Shown in pieces: positions 1 through 12,820 of a stretch of 64,000 bases of DNA. The notes under the pieces were generated by a model, which had not been told where the DNA came from, made no database searches, and saw only the letters and a program-made list of their open reading frames with translations. The DNA lies in NCBI GenBank assembly GCA_016858145.1, contig JAEHOE010000022.1, positions 186,001-250,000 of the forward strand. The letters run 5' to 3'. This DNA comes from Edaphochlamys debaryana (lineage: Eukaryota > Chlorophyta > Chlorophyceae > Chlamydomonadales). How positions within the stretch are numbered: position 1 is the first letter of the stretch; each line of letters opens with the position of its first letter. The translations under genes were made by a program, and so were the position numbers.

Positions 1-1518
1 CGGTGCTCTGCCAGCACCCAGCCACTAGGGTCAGCGACCCACAGCGCATATACGGTTGTTGAGCGGGCAGAACATTGTTCTTGGAAAGCAACTGCGCGCT
101 TATATCAACGGATGAAGCCAACATGCAACCACGCGATTGGGTACACATTACTGCGGAGTGCAGGGTCACTATTCTTCCCTCATGGTACTTGATCTGTCCA
201 CCTCAATAGCAGCGGCGGCGGAGGGAACGGGTGGCGTGTGGGCAGAAGCGCCATCTTCGCCTTTTGAAGCGGTGCATGTGTTTGTGCACCCAACCCAACC
301 GGCGAAGTCCGGCATTGCGGGGTTGCGAAGGCCCCTAACTAAGGCGGCGTAGATTAGTCGGTGCGCTGTGGGGCTCAGTGCTCGAGTGCGCGGCCCCAGT
401 GCTGCCCGGTCTGGCGGGGTTTGGGGCTCAGCCCTTTTCCCTGTCCTGAGGAGGACACCCTTGTTCCCTCAGGATTGTCTTTGAACATGGTACTTGATCT
501 GTGAACTCATGCCCCGTCGTGTTAGATAAACAGCAGCGGGGATGGCTACGGTACCGACGGAAAGGTTTATCAGCCCGCTTATGCATGGGAGTCTAATTGC
601 GCTCGAGGGACCGCATGTGCATAAATTTCGCACTTGCGCTCGAGGGCGCTGAGGTTGAATCTGAGCCATAAGCTGCTGGGGCACCGCATAAAGCTTGGTC
701 ACTTCGCCGGCAGGTTGGCCGAAACCCCTTCTTATACGTCTTGCTGGGCACCGCATGGCTATAGTAATTCTTGCACAAAGGCGTGGCTGCTGCTGTTGCG
801 GGCTTGTGCCGTGCTATGTACTATGTGGTACTTATTGTGGAAGGTGAGGGCTGAAGGCTGTCCATGGAACGATTTGCCTTGTCGGTACGGGTCTGCAGAT
901 ATCAACGAACGCTTGGTTGGTATGGGTATCAGCACGCAACCCCTCGCTGGAAGTTGCCCCATTTCATGATGGGGTCAGATGTCGCCCCGCAGAAGCTCGC
1001 TCTCACCATGTACCCTAGGGTATCTAGCCCGTCGGGAACTCTTCAGGTAGCCGCCCCTGCTGCCGCTGGTGTGGAGTCTGGCTCGTGGGAGTATTGGTTA
1101 TGGTTCGATTCGCATGCATGTTACGCTGTATCGAAGCCATGACCTTCCAGGCCATCCACTGCGTTGCCCAGGGCGAATTAATTGCTCAGGGTTACAACAA
1201 ATTTCGGGTGGCAAAGGATTCTCGACTCTCAAGCGGGCATGCATCGCTCGACCCCAATGATGTGGCGGGCGGAGGCAAGGTCCCTGCGTGAAGGCAGGAA
1301 GAGGGCCGAGCCCCGTGGCCCCCACCCACCCTCCGGACATTGGCAAGTTATGAGTCTGGCGGCATGGCTCAAGCCTCTCCAGCAGTAACCGGCCACGCCC
1401 CGGAGGCAAATAATTAGTCCCCGAATCCCCATGCCGGAGACCAGCAGCAACATGATGACAGGCATGCCAGGCACCCAAGCGGGTACCGCAACCCAATGGG
1501 TACCCAGGGGGGTAACAG

Positions 1519-1761
1519 CCCTGGCCCAACGCCACCGTCCGCTTCAACGAGCGACAAGGCCCGGTACAGCACACCGCCTCCAATTCACAGCTCTGGCTTG
1601 GATGAGGGCTTGAATGAGGTTGTGATCAAGGGGGACTTGCGTCTCCGGCCTCACCGGAGTTGGTCCGGGCACCGCTTGCGGTGCGGGGTTCGATACCCCT
1701 GAAGGCCTCAACCCCTGATTGTACCACACATGTCGTCAAGCCCATCATAGCTACCCCAGGA
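1519..1761 (+). pseudogene. fragment duplicated from exon 1 of the SFI1-like gene
   Basis: Bases 1519-1590 match 28379-28450 almost without change. Bases 1719-1761 match 28471-28515 with a 2-base deletion. These are two adjacent pieces of exon 1 of the SFI1-like gene on the plus strand. In this copy they are separated by about 118 extra bases (listed separately) and the flanks are unrelated, so this is a non-coding relic rather than an exon. The high identity suggests a recent copying event. The mechanism is not visible: there is no poly(A) tail and no clear target duplication. Confidence 0.75.
1600..1718 (+). mobile_element. short tRNA-like (SINE-like?) insertion
   Basis: About 118 bases sit here that are missing from the matching place in the SFI1-like gene at 28470. 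The insert carries GGTTCGATACC (1687-1697), an exact match to the RNA polymerase III B-box consensus, flanked by a GGGG/CCCC T-arm-like stem. Just upstream is a perfect hairpin GCACCGC-TT-GCGGTGC (1669-1684). I could not fold a complete tRNA cloverleaf or find a good A box. A tRNA-derived SINE fragment is therefore only a possibility. Confidence 0.35.
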
Positions 1762-2835
1762 GGTCAGCGTAAATGTTTGAATAGCAAGGAAAGCCGGAAG
1801 CAGGCCCAACCCTGCAGATCCCGCGCAAGGCTCCACGCTCCGTCCGTTGCAAACGGCCACTGTAATTGACACGGAGATCAGCACATAAACCGCATTCTGC
1901 TTATGCTCTCCCACACTGGCTGGGCTGCAGCCAACCATACAGCAGATAGCCGCCACCGCAGCGCGCGCTGGCCTGCTGGACGCGCAGTCCAGTCACGCGC
2001 TCAGCGATAGATCCCCCAACAGTCGACCTCAGTTGACCTCAGTTACTTGGCTAAGGAGAGAGGAGGCAGGGGGGCACCGCCAAGGTAGGAGGGCATGGTG
2101 AACATTCAACCAGACAAGACAACCAAGTCCGCTCCACAAGTTGGCCGCAATACACAAGCAACCAGTACGCAGTCAAGAGCAATGGCTGTAAACGGTTCAT
2201 TCCCTCAGCTTTGAGTCACTGCGCATAAGCAAAGGCGTCTCACTCTGGCCCGTTCCCCGAATGGGGGGGCCATCCCCCAATCTCCCAGCATAACGACATG
2301 CATGCATGGTTGCTGGATCAGGTCCTCGGGCCCCCCCGCGGCCCCATCCTCGCTCTATCTCTTTTGGGATCTGAAGGCACTTGCTTGCCAAGCATCGCAG
2401 TGCATTAGATATCAAGGATTCAGGATACCCATGTTGGCCCCCTGTGCTCCCCTGTGCGTGGTAGAGATTGGCACGCACTATTGCCGCCGGCAGCCAAGCC
2501 CCACCATAGCGATCCGTGTGCAACACTCTGCGTGGTGCAACACTGTGCTTACGCAACCCAGCTGAACTGTTATCATCACAATCCTGTAGACTACCACCGA
2601 CGCATGCTTATTTACTTATTTGCGCATCCACAGCTTATCATCATAAATACCCGGCCCCTTAATTATTTGCATTTCAACTGACTCCGATTGCCTAGTAGCC
2701 CCCCTTGAGATCCTTGATTGCAACTTGCTTCGCACGCCTCCTTATTATTTCTGCGGCTGCTTAGTGCACACCCTGCGTGCATGGATATGGTTGGTTGCTC
2801 ATGCCAAATCACTTCTGTTGGCCGCAGTAGCAGCC

Positions 2836-5800
2836 TCAGTCAGCCGACACAGGCGCATGTGCCCCAGCGTACGCCGCTGGCAGAGCCGCCGGCGTTGCCG
2901 TGCTTCCGTACATATGCTCATTGTCCCGCAGCGTTCCCAACAACATGGCCTTGCGCTGCTGCCGCCGGGTCCGATACCGACCCCCGCCACTGTTACCGCC
3001 GGCGCCGGCGCCCCGAGGGCGCCACGAGAAGGTTTCCATCTGGCCCTTGCCCTTGACCTCCAGAGCCTCGTTTGCCTCCCACCCCTCGGCGTCCTCCTCG
3101 GGGGGCAGAAGGCTGCGCGTGGCGGCGGAAATGTGGATGGAGCCGGGGTAGCCCGTGCTCTCCTGGGGGTGGGGGGTGGGGGGTGGGGGATGGAAGGAGC
3201 GGTCGGCACATGCACAGGGCTGGGGGTGGCGGTGAGCTGCGGCTTCATAAGGGCAGGGGATGAGCTAGGACCCACCATGCGGCTGGCCGTGTTGATGGTG
3301 TCGCCTGCGGGTGTCGAGGGTGGGTCCTGGTTCGTTGGCAAAATGGACGGTGCTTGCGGTCGCGTCTCGGCTAGTTCGACAAGCACAGGAAGTGCGTGCG
3401 CGGGGCCACAGCGACTGCTGGCAAGATTCTGCCGTCGTATGATACCGCAAGCGGGGCTTAAGACACGGTGCTCACCGAAGAGGCAGAAGCGGGGCATCTT
3501 CTGACCGACGACGCCTGACGTGGCGGGGCCGCTGTGGATGCCCACGCGCACCTGGTTGCATGGGGGACAGGGTTTGGCGCGTGGGAGCAAAATCAGCGCA
3601 TGGCCCGTGCCCCAAGATCCTAGTCAGATCCGTGTTTGGCAGCGTCGGGCTGACGGGGGTAAGCCTCCCTCCTGGCCCCTCCGCCGCCGCCTGTGCCCTT
3701 GCCCGCCGCTCACCCTGCTAGGCTGCCCTAGCCAGCCAGTCCCTTCCCGTCCCGCCGGCCGCCGCCGGCCCCACCCACCTCCACCGGCTCGCCCGTGTTT
3801 GGCAGTGCGACCTTGGATGCCTCTGCCAGCATGGCCCGAGCGAACTCGACCACCCGCAGGGCGTGCAAGGGGTCGGCATCTTCTCCCTCGCCGCGCACGC
3901 GCCGGCCGTAGCCCAGCGGCGCCCCGCCGCCCGCCGAGCGCGGCCCCCCTGGGGATGCCCCCGAAGACGAGGCCATGAGTCCACCCGCCACCATGTAGCA
4001 GTCGCCGATGGTCTCCACCTTGTACACGCCGTACAGGTCGTTCAGGCTGCGCGGGCCAAAGCGGTGCATGATGAGAGGATGGGCATGCCAGTGCGCTCTT
4101 CCTGGGAGTGTGCCTGACCCAGCATCCCCTGAGCTGTGACTCAAGCTCCGTGCTCTATCTGCCCCTTGCCCTTGTGTTGATCTGAGAGTGAGGCCGCGGG
4201 AAATGCAAGTGGATCGCGGCCAAAAGAGTTGCTGAAGGGTTACTGGGAAGAGAGATAGATCCCTCGCTCTATGCCTTTCTGTGGCCCCACAAACCTGTCG
4301 AAACGCGTGTAGAGGTCGTTGAGAAAGATCATGACCGCGGCCGCAGGCACTTCCTTGGACATCTGAGTGAAGCCCTTGATGTCTGGGGGATGAGGTGGGC
4401 AAGTGTCAATCAAGAGAAGCGCGCGCGCGGGGTGAGTGAAGCCCAGGCGGCTGTCTTTTGACGCCCCGCCGGCCCGTCTTCCCGGCTCTCACCCGCAAAG
4501 AGTACCGTAATGCTCTCGTGATGGGTTGCTAACTTCGCCGGGTCCTGCAGGTAGCGGGGCCAATTATGGCATGGCCAGCAGGTTTTTACCGGCCAGAACT
4601 GTCAGGGGTACCTTAACTTGCCTGGCTTGAGGTTGCGCGCATACGCTACCATTCAACAAACCAAGAGAACGGGGTTCGGGGCTCACCTGGATGTGCTTCA
4701 GTAGCCCCAGCCCGCCTGCGTACGGCCCCCGCTGCTGCCTCTCCTGCGCCGCTTTGGCCCTGCGTGCCGCCGTCATGTGCCGCAGCACGTGCGCTGGGAA
4801 GATGTCGGACAGGAGCCTGGGGGAGTCGCAGGGCACGATGCATTGGCGTCACCGGCTCCTGTAGCACACGGCTCACGCTCGCCGTACCCGCATCCATACA
4901 TGCTCAGCAGAGGCCCGGTCCATGTCAGCACGTGGCCCTCATGCGACTCGCACGCGCGCCCTCCTGGCGCGTAACCCGAGGCCTTGGGTGCACCATAGGC
5001 AGGACGGCCTTGGCCCTGACCTGTGCTCCGCCTCGAATGCCTCGACGAGAGCTGCCTCGGCCCGAATCTGCGGCGGCGACGCTACGTGTTACTGGAGGGT
5101 GCACGGTGCTAGTACTTGATACCGGTAGATAGACCGGTGGGAACATGCATGCAGCGGCCAACTCCGCTGGGCTACTCGCGGCGGTAACCCTTCGCCTACG
5201 GTACCCATGCATGGCTGGGCCCTGCTCAGCCCCACCTTGCTGGTGACGTCCGTCTGCACCACGAGAATCAGGGGCTCGGAGTTCAGCGGGTCGGCACAGG
5301 GCCGCACAGAGATCTCATGGAAGCGGTGTCGCTCCTCCTTCTCACACACGCTGCCATCAGAGCCCGCCGCCGCATCCCCGTCCGCCTGCTCTACCGGCCC
5401 ACCGCAGACCGCCGCCGGCGCCGGTGCCATGTCCCCCGGCCCGGCCTGCTGCGGCGATGCCGCTGGGCTGGGCCCCGGACTCGGGCTGTGTAGCGGCAGC
5501 GGTGGGTCAACGCCGCCGGGCGCCGCCGAGGGCATTGGCTCGGTCCAGGGCGAGAGCCCCACCTCCGGCGCGAGCGTCAGAGAGGGAGAGCTCGCACCGG
5601 AAGGCGCGCCGGGGGCGGGTTGCTGGCCGATGGAGCTCTGGTCGCGGCCCCGTCCTCCTCCGGTGCTACCGAGCATGCGCAGGAGGGCCCTCAGCCGCCG
5701 GCGATGAGGCGTAGCGTCGCCCTCGGCGGAGGGCCGCGATGCCACGGCAGAGCTTACCTTAACACCGTGTTGCCGTGTCGACGGAGGGGTTTGAGCGGAG

Positions 5801-8800
5801 GCTGCGCGCGGGGCCGGCGGCGGGCTGGGCCCCGCGGAGCCGCGCGGCTCGGTCCGGGCGGAGGGCAGGCCGGGGTCCCCCAGTCCCCAGCCTGCAGAGC
5901 GTCCGACGGAGGGCCTCAACAAGCGCAGCGGGGGCGGGAGCCGGGCGTCCGGGCTGCTGCCGCCGCCGCTGCCCGGCACGGTGCCGGGAGAGCGGCGCCC
6001 AAAGACCTTGTCCACCATGCCTCGTCCAAAGCTCACACTCCATAGCGCCTGGCTGGACTGCTGCCCGCCTGCACTGTCAACCACGCCCGGTGGAGAGCTG
6101 TAAAGCACCAGGCCCGGCGACCCCCCGGCCGACTCCCTTTCGGCTGCAGCCGCCGCGCCGCCCGCCGGATCTGGGGGCTTCGCTTCGCCCTGCGGAGCAA
6201 CAGGGCCTCCGGGCCCTTGGGCGGGCGAACCCTGGCCTTGCGACGCGGACGCTGGGTCGGGACGACTCTTGGGATCCTGGAGCTGCCGAACCGCCCCGGC
6301 GGCACTGACTTCCCAGCCTCCCGCAGGGCACTCCTCCCCGGTGCTTGGCGCCGGCACCCCGCCGGAACAGAGGCTGGCGTTCGTGGAGAGCGAGCGCAGC
6401 CGCCTTGACAGCTCCTGCACAGCCTCTCGGTCGGGGCTGCTGTGAACCGTGCCCGCCACTGCAGCCGCCGCCGCGCGGACTAGGCTGCGGGGGCTGCTCG
6501 AGCTGGTGGGCGCCGTCGAGGCCTCCCCCAACGCCGGCTTCCAATGCGACCCTCCACCGCTTGGCAGGTCCTCCCGGGCCGCCACCGCTGCAGCCGTGCC
6601 GCCCGCCGCTAAGGCAACGCGCGACAGGGGCGGCCCGGCCGTCGGCAGGAGAGGCCGAGGCACGGGCAGGGGCAGGACCTCAAGAGAGAACTCCATGTTC
6701 CTTCCGGAGGACTGGCCGTTGGCCGTGTTGGTGGTCTCTACACGCGGCCAAGAAGAGGAAAGGTCACAGGATTGGGGCAACATCCAGGCGCCCAAGACCT
6801 CACACGAAGCGTTGGCCCGCCACGCAACAGAGCTCCCAACAGCACCTCATGAGCGCTTCATAATTATGGTTTCACCCGAAGCTCACGATGAGGGACACTT
6901 ACCAATAAGGCGGCTGCCGCGGTCACCGCCGAGAGCCTGGGGCGGGTAGGCCCAGTCTTGCGCACGCTGAAAGGGGCCAGAGGAGCTGTGCCCGTTTGGC
7001 TTGCCCTCCGAGTCCGCCCAGGCAGCGCACTCTCCACCGACAGCAGCGGCAGCGACACGGGCCGCCTGCCCTGACCATGCCACGGGTCGCGAGGCTGGCG
7101 GCGTGCGGGGCCGTCGTGGGCCGTGCTCCGCCGCAGCGCCGCCGTCACTGCTGCTGCCGTCGCTGCCGTCCGTGACCTCAATCGGCTCTGCAGCCCCCGG
7201 CTGATCTTGAGCCACGCCGCGCCTTGACACCGCCAGGCGCGAGCGCACTCGCATGGGCACCGCTCCACTGACTGCCGCCAGCGCGGGCGCTCTCGTCGCC
7301 GGTTGCGCCGCGAGGGCAAGCACACGACCCTCCGACAGGGCCGCAGCCGGGCCGGCGGGCAAGGCTGACGCCCCCTGCTGGCTACCCTGTTCCGATCGCT
7401 CTGACAACACAGGGGAGCGGTCCGTCGACTCGATCCTCGGGGGCGCCGCCGCGACGGCTGGCTGCTGGGCAGCCGACGCCACAGCAGGAGCGGTCTTCTG
7501 GGTGAGGGGCTCGACGGGAGTGCTGCCGGCGGCGGCCGCCGATAGCGAGGCTTTGCCGTCGTCCTGGCGTGCGGCGACGCTGGCGGCGCGGAGGAGGCTT
7601 GGGCGGCGCACGAGGGGCCACGCGGCAGCGCTGGCAGCGCAGGGCCCACCGCCGTACTGGGAGTAAGCGCCACCGCAACGGACGCTGGCGCGCAGCTGCC
7701 GTATGATCGACCGCTGCTGCTGGGCAGAGGCCGACTTGGCGCGGCCCCAGGCCCGGGGCATGACGCGGACGCCTGGGCCCGGGACCGCGACGCCGCGCCG
7801 CCCCGACGGAAGCCGGCTGGTAAGAGCCAAGGGCTGCGCCGTTGAGGTGCTAGGACCGGCGGCGGCCAGCGGCTCTGGCTGCAGTTCGCTGATGGTACGG
7901 CAGAGGGAGTTATAGGGCCCGCTGCCCGGGTCGCCAATGCCAGGGGGGAGCGAGCCTGAGAGCTGCCGCGCGAGCGATGTGGCCGTGTGCGCCGGCGTGT
8001 CTTGCAGGAGCGTGGCGTGCGAGGCGCCCAAGCGGGGGGGGACCCGGACCAGCCCGGTCCACTCCTGCGTCCGGGCAGGGGGTATTATAGTGAGGGGCCA
8101 CGGGGCAAGGCAGATCACCCCCATGTATGCCGGAGCGCCCAAAATGCATTACAGCCCCAAAACGATAACGTAACGCCTCACCCACCCTTCCGCGCTGGCA
8201 CGACTCCATCGCCTCCTGCAGCTTGGCCGGTTCGAGCGCGAACAAAGCGTTCAGGGGAGTTGAGTCGCCTGCGCCCCTGGCGGAGCCCGCCTGCCTCAGG
8301 GAGAGCAGCGGCTCCGTGCCCTGGACAGACGCAGGAGTGGCCTTGAGAGACCTGCTGAGCCGGCTCAGCGCCCGGGGCCGAGATTTGCCGCCGCTACTCC
8401 CAAACAGGTCCGGCCACAGCTCCTGCTTCAACAGTCCGGAGGTACCAGCACTGCCAAGCAGTAATCCGCGGAGGGCGTCGTCACGTGGCGGGAGGGTTGC
8501 AGCATCGCGCGGCTCCTGCGCTGCAGGGCCCTCGGGGTTCTCGGCGGCGATGCCACGGAGCGGAGGGGTCGGCGCCAGGCCCACTCGATAGCCCATGTAG
8601 CCTATGCTGGCTTTGTTCTGGTGCAGCACCCGCCTGTGGGACCAGGCACGTGGGGGGCGGGCACGCAGGGAAGGAAAAGGGATCAAGGGACAACACGACG
8701 GGCCAAACCAAGCCGAAGCGGAGCGGTAAAGAGACTGGGACAAGGGCGTTAAGCAGGTGGCGGCGCCTCACCCTGAGGGGTCGAAGATCGTGACCGCTAA

Positions 8801-10267
8801 GGGGATGGAGGAGAGGCACAGGTAGTCTCTCTGCAGGCGAGCGGCCAGGCCCTTGCTCTCGTACGGCGCATCGAGCTCCAACACCAGAGCCGGTAGCACA
8901 GAGGGGCTGGCCATGCCGGTGACGCCACGCCCCTCTCCACAGCTCAGCGCAAGCGGCGACATCTGCGTCGCGTCGGGCCATCAGTCATACTAAACATGCA
9001 AGACTACGGCGCGGTACGGGAGAGACTACCACCCTCGGTCCACGGGTACCCAAACGTGTGACGGTTCAACTTCCTCGCAGCCCGCATGCTCACCCGCAGG
9101 CTGAGGAAGTATCGCTCCTCTCCAAAGTCACCCGGAACGAAGTGGCTCACGGAACTCATGACACCGGCCAACAGCCTCCTGGTGGGGGGATGCAGCGGGT
9201 AGGTACCGTACGCACGTATTAGCCGGCGAGCGAGCGAGAGGGTGGCATCGCCGAGCAGCAATGTGCCCCAAGAGCGCCGCTACCGCCCATGCGCCTCCTG
9301 ACCCCTACCCACGGCACAGCACGGCGGCGGCAGCCTCACATGACTATCTCGTGGAAGAGCTTGCTCAGTGCGGGGTCTCGCTCCAAAGCGACCGCCAGGA
9401 AGCGAAGCACGTCCTGCGCAGCAGTCAGGGCGTTGGTGAACTCCCGAGCGGGCGGGGCAGGGTCACAGGGGCGGGGGCGTTAGAGAGGGCGAGCTGTGCC
9501 GTATGTTGCGTGCCAAAAGAGGAGGAAGAGAGGAGGGAGCCGGGATCAAGCGCTCCTGAGTAAAAGGCCACCACTTAGATGGGGCCTGGGTCTGCTGAGC
9601 GAGGGGCCTCGGCACCAAGCGTCTCGCCTTGCCTCTCCTTGATTGCCTACACCCCCCCCTTGTGCCCACCTGCTCGTCGGCCAGTCCCAGGGCCTTGACG
9701 GCTGCTGCATTCGTGAGCGTGCAGCCCACAGCGACCACAGCGTCATCGGTTGTGAAGACGAGCTGAGGCACAGAAGCCGAGCGCTCGAAGTGGACCAGCG
9801 GGGTGCGGTCGGGCCGCGCGCTCGTTGAGGAGGGCGTCGTCCCACCGTCGTGCTCGTCCACGGCGAGCACGCACAAAACTGCAACCGGGTCGGCAATGCC
9901 TGCAAGTGTCTCTGTAAGCTCGCTGAAGCCAAGGACTGGCAGGTCGCCGCCTGTGACACAGAGGGTTTCGGCGGTTTCAGAAATGCGGAAGCGGCCCCTT
10001 GCCGCGAGCAGCGTCGCGAAGCTGGAAACTGCCATCAGCTTTTAGCAGTAGCTTGAAGGTCTCACCGGCTTGTATCGATCCTCGCTGCAGCAGCTCCGGG
10101 ACAGTGCAGCCGTGAACGGGCATCGGCAACGCACCAGCCTGGCCTTCCGCTGGCGGAATGCGACGTGTGCTAGGAGAACCTTCATTTGTGAACTCTGCGT
10201 CCCGGTCAGCCAGCTCCTCGGCTTGCCCTTCCTTGGCGACTGTCGGCGATGAACTGGCACAACCCAT
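2836..10267 (-). CDS. PAS-domain guanylate cyclase, N-terminally acylated (16 exons, ~1665 aa)
   Basis: This is a class III cyclase that converts GTP to cGMP. Exons (minus, high to low): 10267-10135, 10028-9670, 9440-9340, 9178-9094, 8962-8772, 8633-8186, 8064-6903, 6737-5236, 5067-5021, 4816-4687, 4544-4493, 4382-4295, 4046-3779, 3551-3476, 3304-3276, 3162-2836. All junction phases agree. The start MGCASSS is an N-myristoylation plus palmitoylation motif, and there is no membrane helix, so peripheral membrane attachment is likely. A PAS-like segment (IFDPSGRVLHQNKAS, ~residues 283-300) is followed by ~900 residues of low complexity. The C-terminal catalytic domain (~1345-1640) has metal-binding D1404 (FADIKGFT) and D1448. 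The purine-selecting pair is E1444 (YKVETIGD) and C1545 (RFCLFGDT), the guanylate-type combination. N1552 and R1556 (NTASR) complete the site. The 29-nt exon and one GAG acceptor are unusual. Confidence 0.85.
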
Positions 10268-12820
10268 GCTTGCTCGAGCTTTCACGAGTGGTTGCACTAG
10301 CTCCAGCTGGTTGGTACGCTACTGAGCTGCCCCTGATCCATTTCGGCTTGTGTATCCGTCGTGATGGATGAACAAGTCCCTCAGTTCAGCCTGGCGAATT
10401 GCTACGACCATGACTTTCAAACAGCGTATGCTGTGTAATTGCGTTTTAGGGGGGCCCTTTGCCCCAAGCAGAGTGGGGGGCGTCATGTGCATGAGTAAGT
10501 CGCTGTCCGGATCCTCGCAAAGTGCGAGGTAATTCAGCCCAGACTCAGCCGCAGCCGCAGCGTAGACCCAAGGCATATAAAGGCCTGTTACAGAAGCACG
10601 GAAGGAGCGCCAACTCAGTCCAGCCTCAGTTCTACGCGGTCTGATGCGCGTGCGGGGCACGCCGTCTCCCCCCGGGCAGGCGGGTTCCACTTCGGCCCAC
10701 CCTTAGCAAAACAGGAGCTTCAGGCCAAGTAAGCCCCCTGGCTAGGTCATATCCTTGACCGTTTTTATCTGCGACCTGTGTTTCCTTCCAGGGGGTAAGA
10801 CTTGGAACCGAGGTCGGGTACCGGTACGTCGGGTAGGCCCACGCCTCTGACAAGCGGGGCGCCCCCATGGGGGCGAAAAAGGGCTGAGCCCCTCACCCAT
10901 CTGCTACGCGACCCATTCCCCGTGGTAACCGTGGGCGCACTATACTCCATTTAACTAGCTGCTGGATTGCGTCACGGTAGCGGCCCTTGTGACACACCGC
11001 CTCCAGCGTGGTCTTCACAACGGAATTGGTCTTCATGGCAGCTCCCGCGGGGCCTGTTGGTCCCCGCGGGAGTCTGTGGTGCTATGCGGACTGAAGTGTG
11101 AGTAGCAAACTATCCCCGCCGGTCCAAGAGGCCTTGTTAATGCCAATTGGGGTCCCCCCATCCGGGATGATTATGGTCCATCGAGCTTAGAGCAAGTGCA
11201 CCGTGTCGCGACTGCCCTCAGAGAATTGTGCAAGGTTAGCTAGCAACACACTCTGACTGAGTATGCGCGTGGAGGTTGATCTCCCAGACATGTCGCCGGC
11301 ATGTTGGAGCGTGGTCGATAACTTTCCCTGCTCTTAATCACAAGCGATAGGGATAAGGAAACTAAAGCTTGTGGCATCGCGGGCTAGGCGTGAATCGCAT
11401 GTACACGCAGGCACGCAGGCACGCACGCCGACACGGGGCCCGGGGGGCCTCTGAAAAAACGGTCAGCGACCAGCCGCGAGCGCTTCTGAGCGCCTCGCTA
11501 CTCTCACAGGGCTTCTTACAACTAAGGACAACTACAGAGTTTGTTCTGGCGACTTCCGCAGTGGTCGCCCGCCCAAGCATGTCCTCTGAGCAAGTCTGCC
11601 GACATGCACCCGCAACCGACCGCTTTCAAACACCCAAGGGCCTGAAGCTGGCCTCTACATGCATGATAAGCCCATAGGGCCGTTTTGGGGTGGGGACCAG
11701 GCAGGTGCTAGGGAGCCGGGGGGAGTGGAACCCGCCTGCCCCCGGGGTCCCCTGCCAGCAGGTCGCTTCACGCACCTCACGCACTTTTGCTTACCACCTG
11801 CCCACCAATTAACCATACTCATGCGTAAAGCAGACCACACTTACTCAACTCGTCCGCAGTAGCTGACAACTCACTTGCCTGTGGTCAAGGCCCTGTGAGC
11901 GCGCTCTGCATGCCGTCACCGAGCAACCCCAAGCAACCCCAATTAGAGTCGACCAACCCCCTCTCAACTACGCAAGCTGCTGCTGTTGCGGTTGACATTG
12001 GACGGAGGCAAAGGCAACGCACGCCCCTCTCAACGGCCCCCAATTATCGTGCATGAAGAGTCTTGCTAACCGCGAGCAAGTAAGCTGCCAAGCTACATCT
12101 TGAGTCCCTCCGGCTCAACGGGTACACATCCGGTCCGGGGGGTGGCGTGAGCTCCTTGAGGCGCCCGAGAGCGGATTGTGGTCCGTCCCCTGTCGCCCTA
12201 GCTGGCCTGGCAGTACTACTCCTTACCAATTCCGCGATGTCAAACCAAGGCCACCGCTGTTAGAGGTCGATAACTGAACGCTAATCCTCAAACCTCAGTG
12301 GTGTCAGTATCGATCTGATTACCGGTAGCGGCCTACGCTACGACGGCAGTTGAGCAGGTCGTAATGAAAGTCATGAACTCAGCACCTGACAAAGAAATCT
12401 CTGCGTCCTTACTATATATCTGGTTCAGCATGGATCAAGCTTCTAGACTTCCATGCCCTCCGGTAGCATCCACGCGAACCAACATGGACCAAGGTCTGGC
12501 AAGCAAGGGCGGCCATTAAGGCAGGAGAGGACAGGGCTGCGCGCCTTCCTGCCTTTACGGCCACACACAGCAATAAAGCCGTCCAAGCTGCACATAAGAC
12601 GCGCCGATTTGCTTCGGGACTAAACAGGCTGCTGCATACCATACCAATCCATACCTGCGAGTAAATGTCAGGCTTGATCCGGGCGGTTCAACTCACCCTC
12701 TTAGCAAGGTATACGGACGCAGACCCAGACCCGACGATGGAGTCCTGCTAGACGATGAAGTCCGCCCACACAATGCTTAGACGCGCGGTGCAGGCGGCTC
12801 GAGTGGAATGCTGAGGCTCG
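10268..12820. other. spacer between the two cyclase genes
   Basis: About 2.5 kb separates the start of the PAS-cyclase gene from the stop of the receptor-like cyclase gene. Both are on the minus strand, so this block should contain the promoter and 5' UTR of the first and the 3' UTR of the second. Small reading frames are present but none looks coding. Apart from the hairpin at 11042-11072, I see no repeat or element. Confidence 0.55.
11042..11072. repeat. perfect GC-rich inverted repeat (11-bp stem, 9-nt loop)
   Basis: CTCCCGCGGGG at 11042-11052 is the exact reverse complement of 11062-11072, with a 9-base loop. Each arm contains the palindrome CCGCGG. It lies about 775 bp upstream of the PAS-cyclase start codon. 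It could be a cruciform-forming site or a small transposon relic; no function can be assigned. Confidence 0.6.

Larger units (their letters stand above)
1..2835. other. intergenic flank, no convincing gene
   Basis: Short overlapping reading frames occur on both strands, but none has a recognisable domain, a coherent splice pattern or a plausible codon signature. The 3' end of the PAS-guanylate cyclase gene enters at 2836, so the last few hundred bases probably hold its 3' UTR. I saw no TGTAA-type polyadenylation signal on the minus strand close to the stop. The only structured element is the duplicated gene fragment at about 1519-1761, listed separately. Confidence 0.6.

Noticed and set aside
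1600..1718. Complete tRNA gene
   Set aside because: A B box and T-arm-like stem are present, but no acceptor stem, A box or anticodon arm could be assembled.
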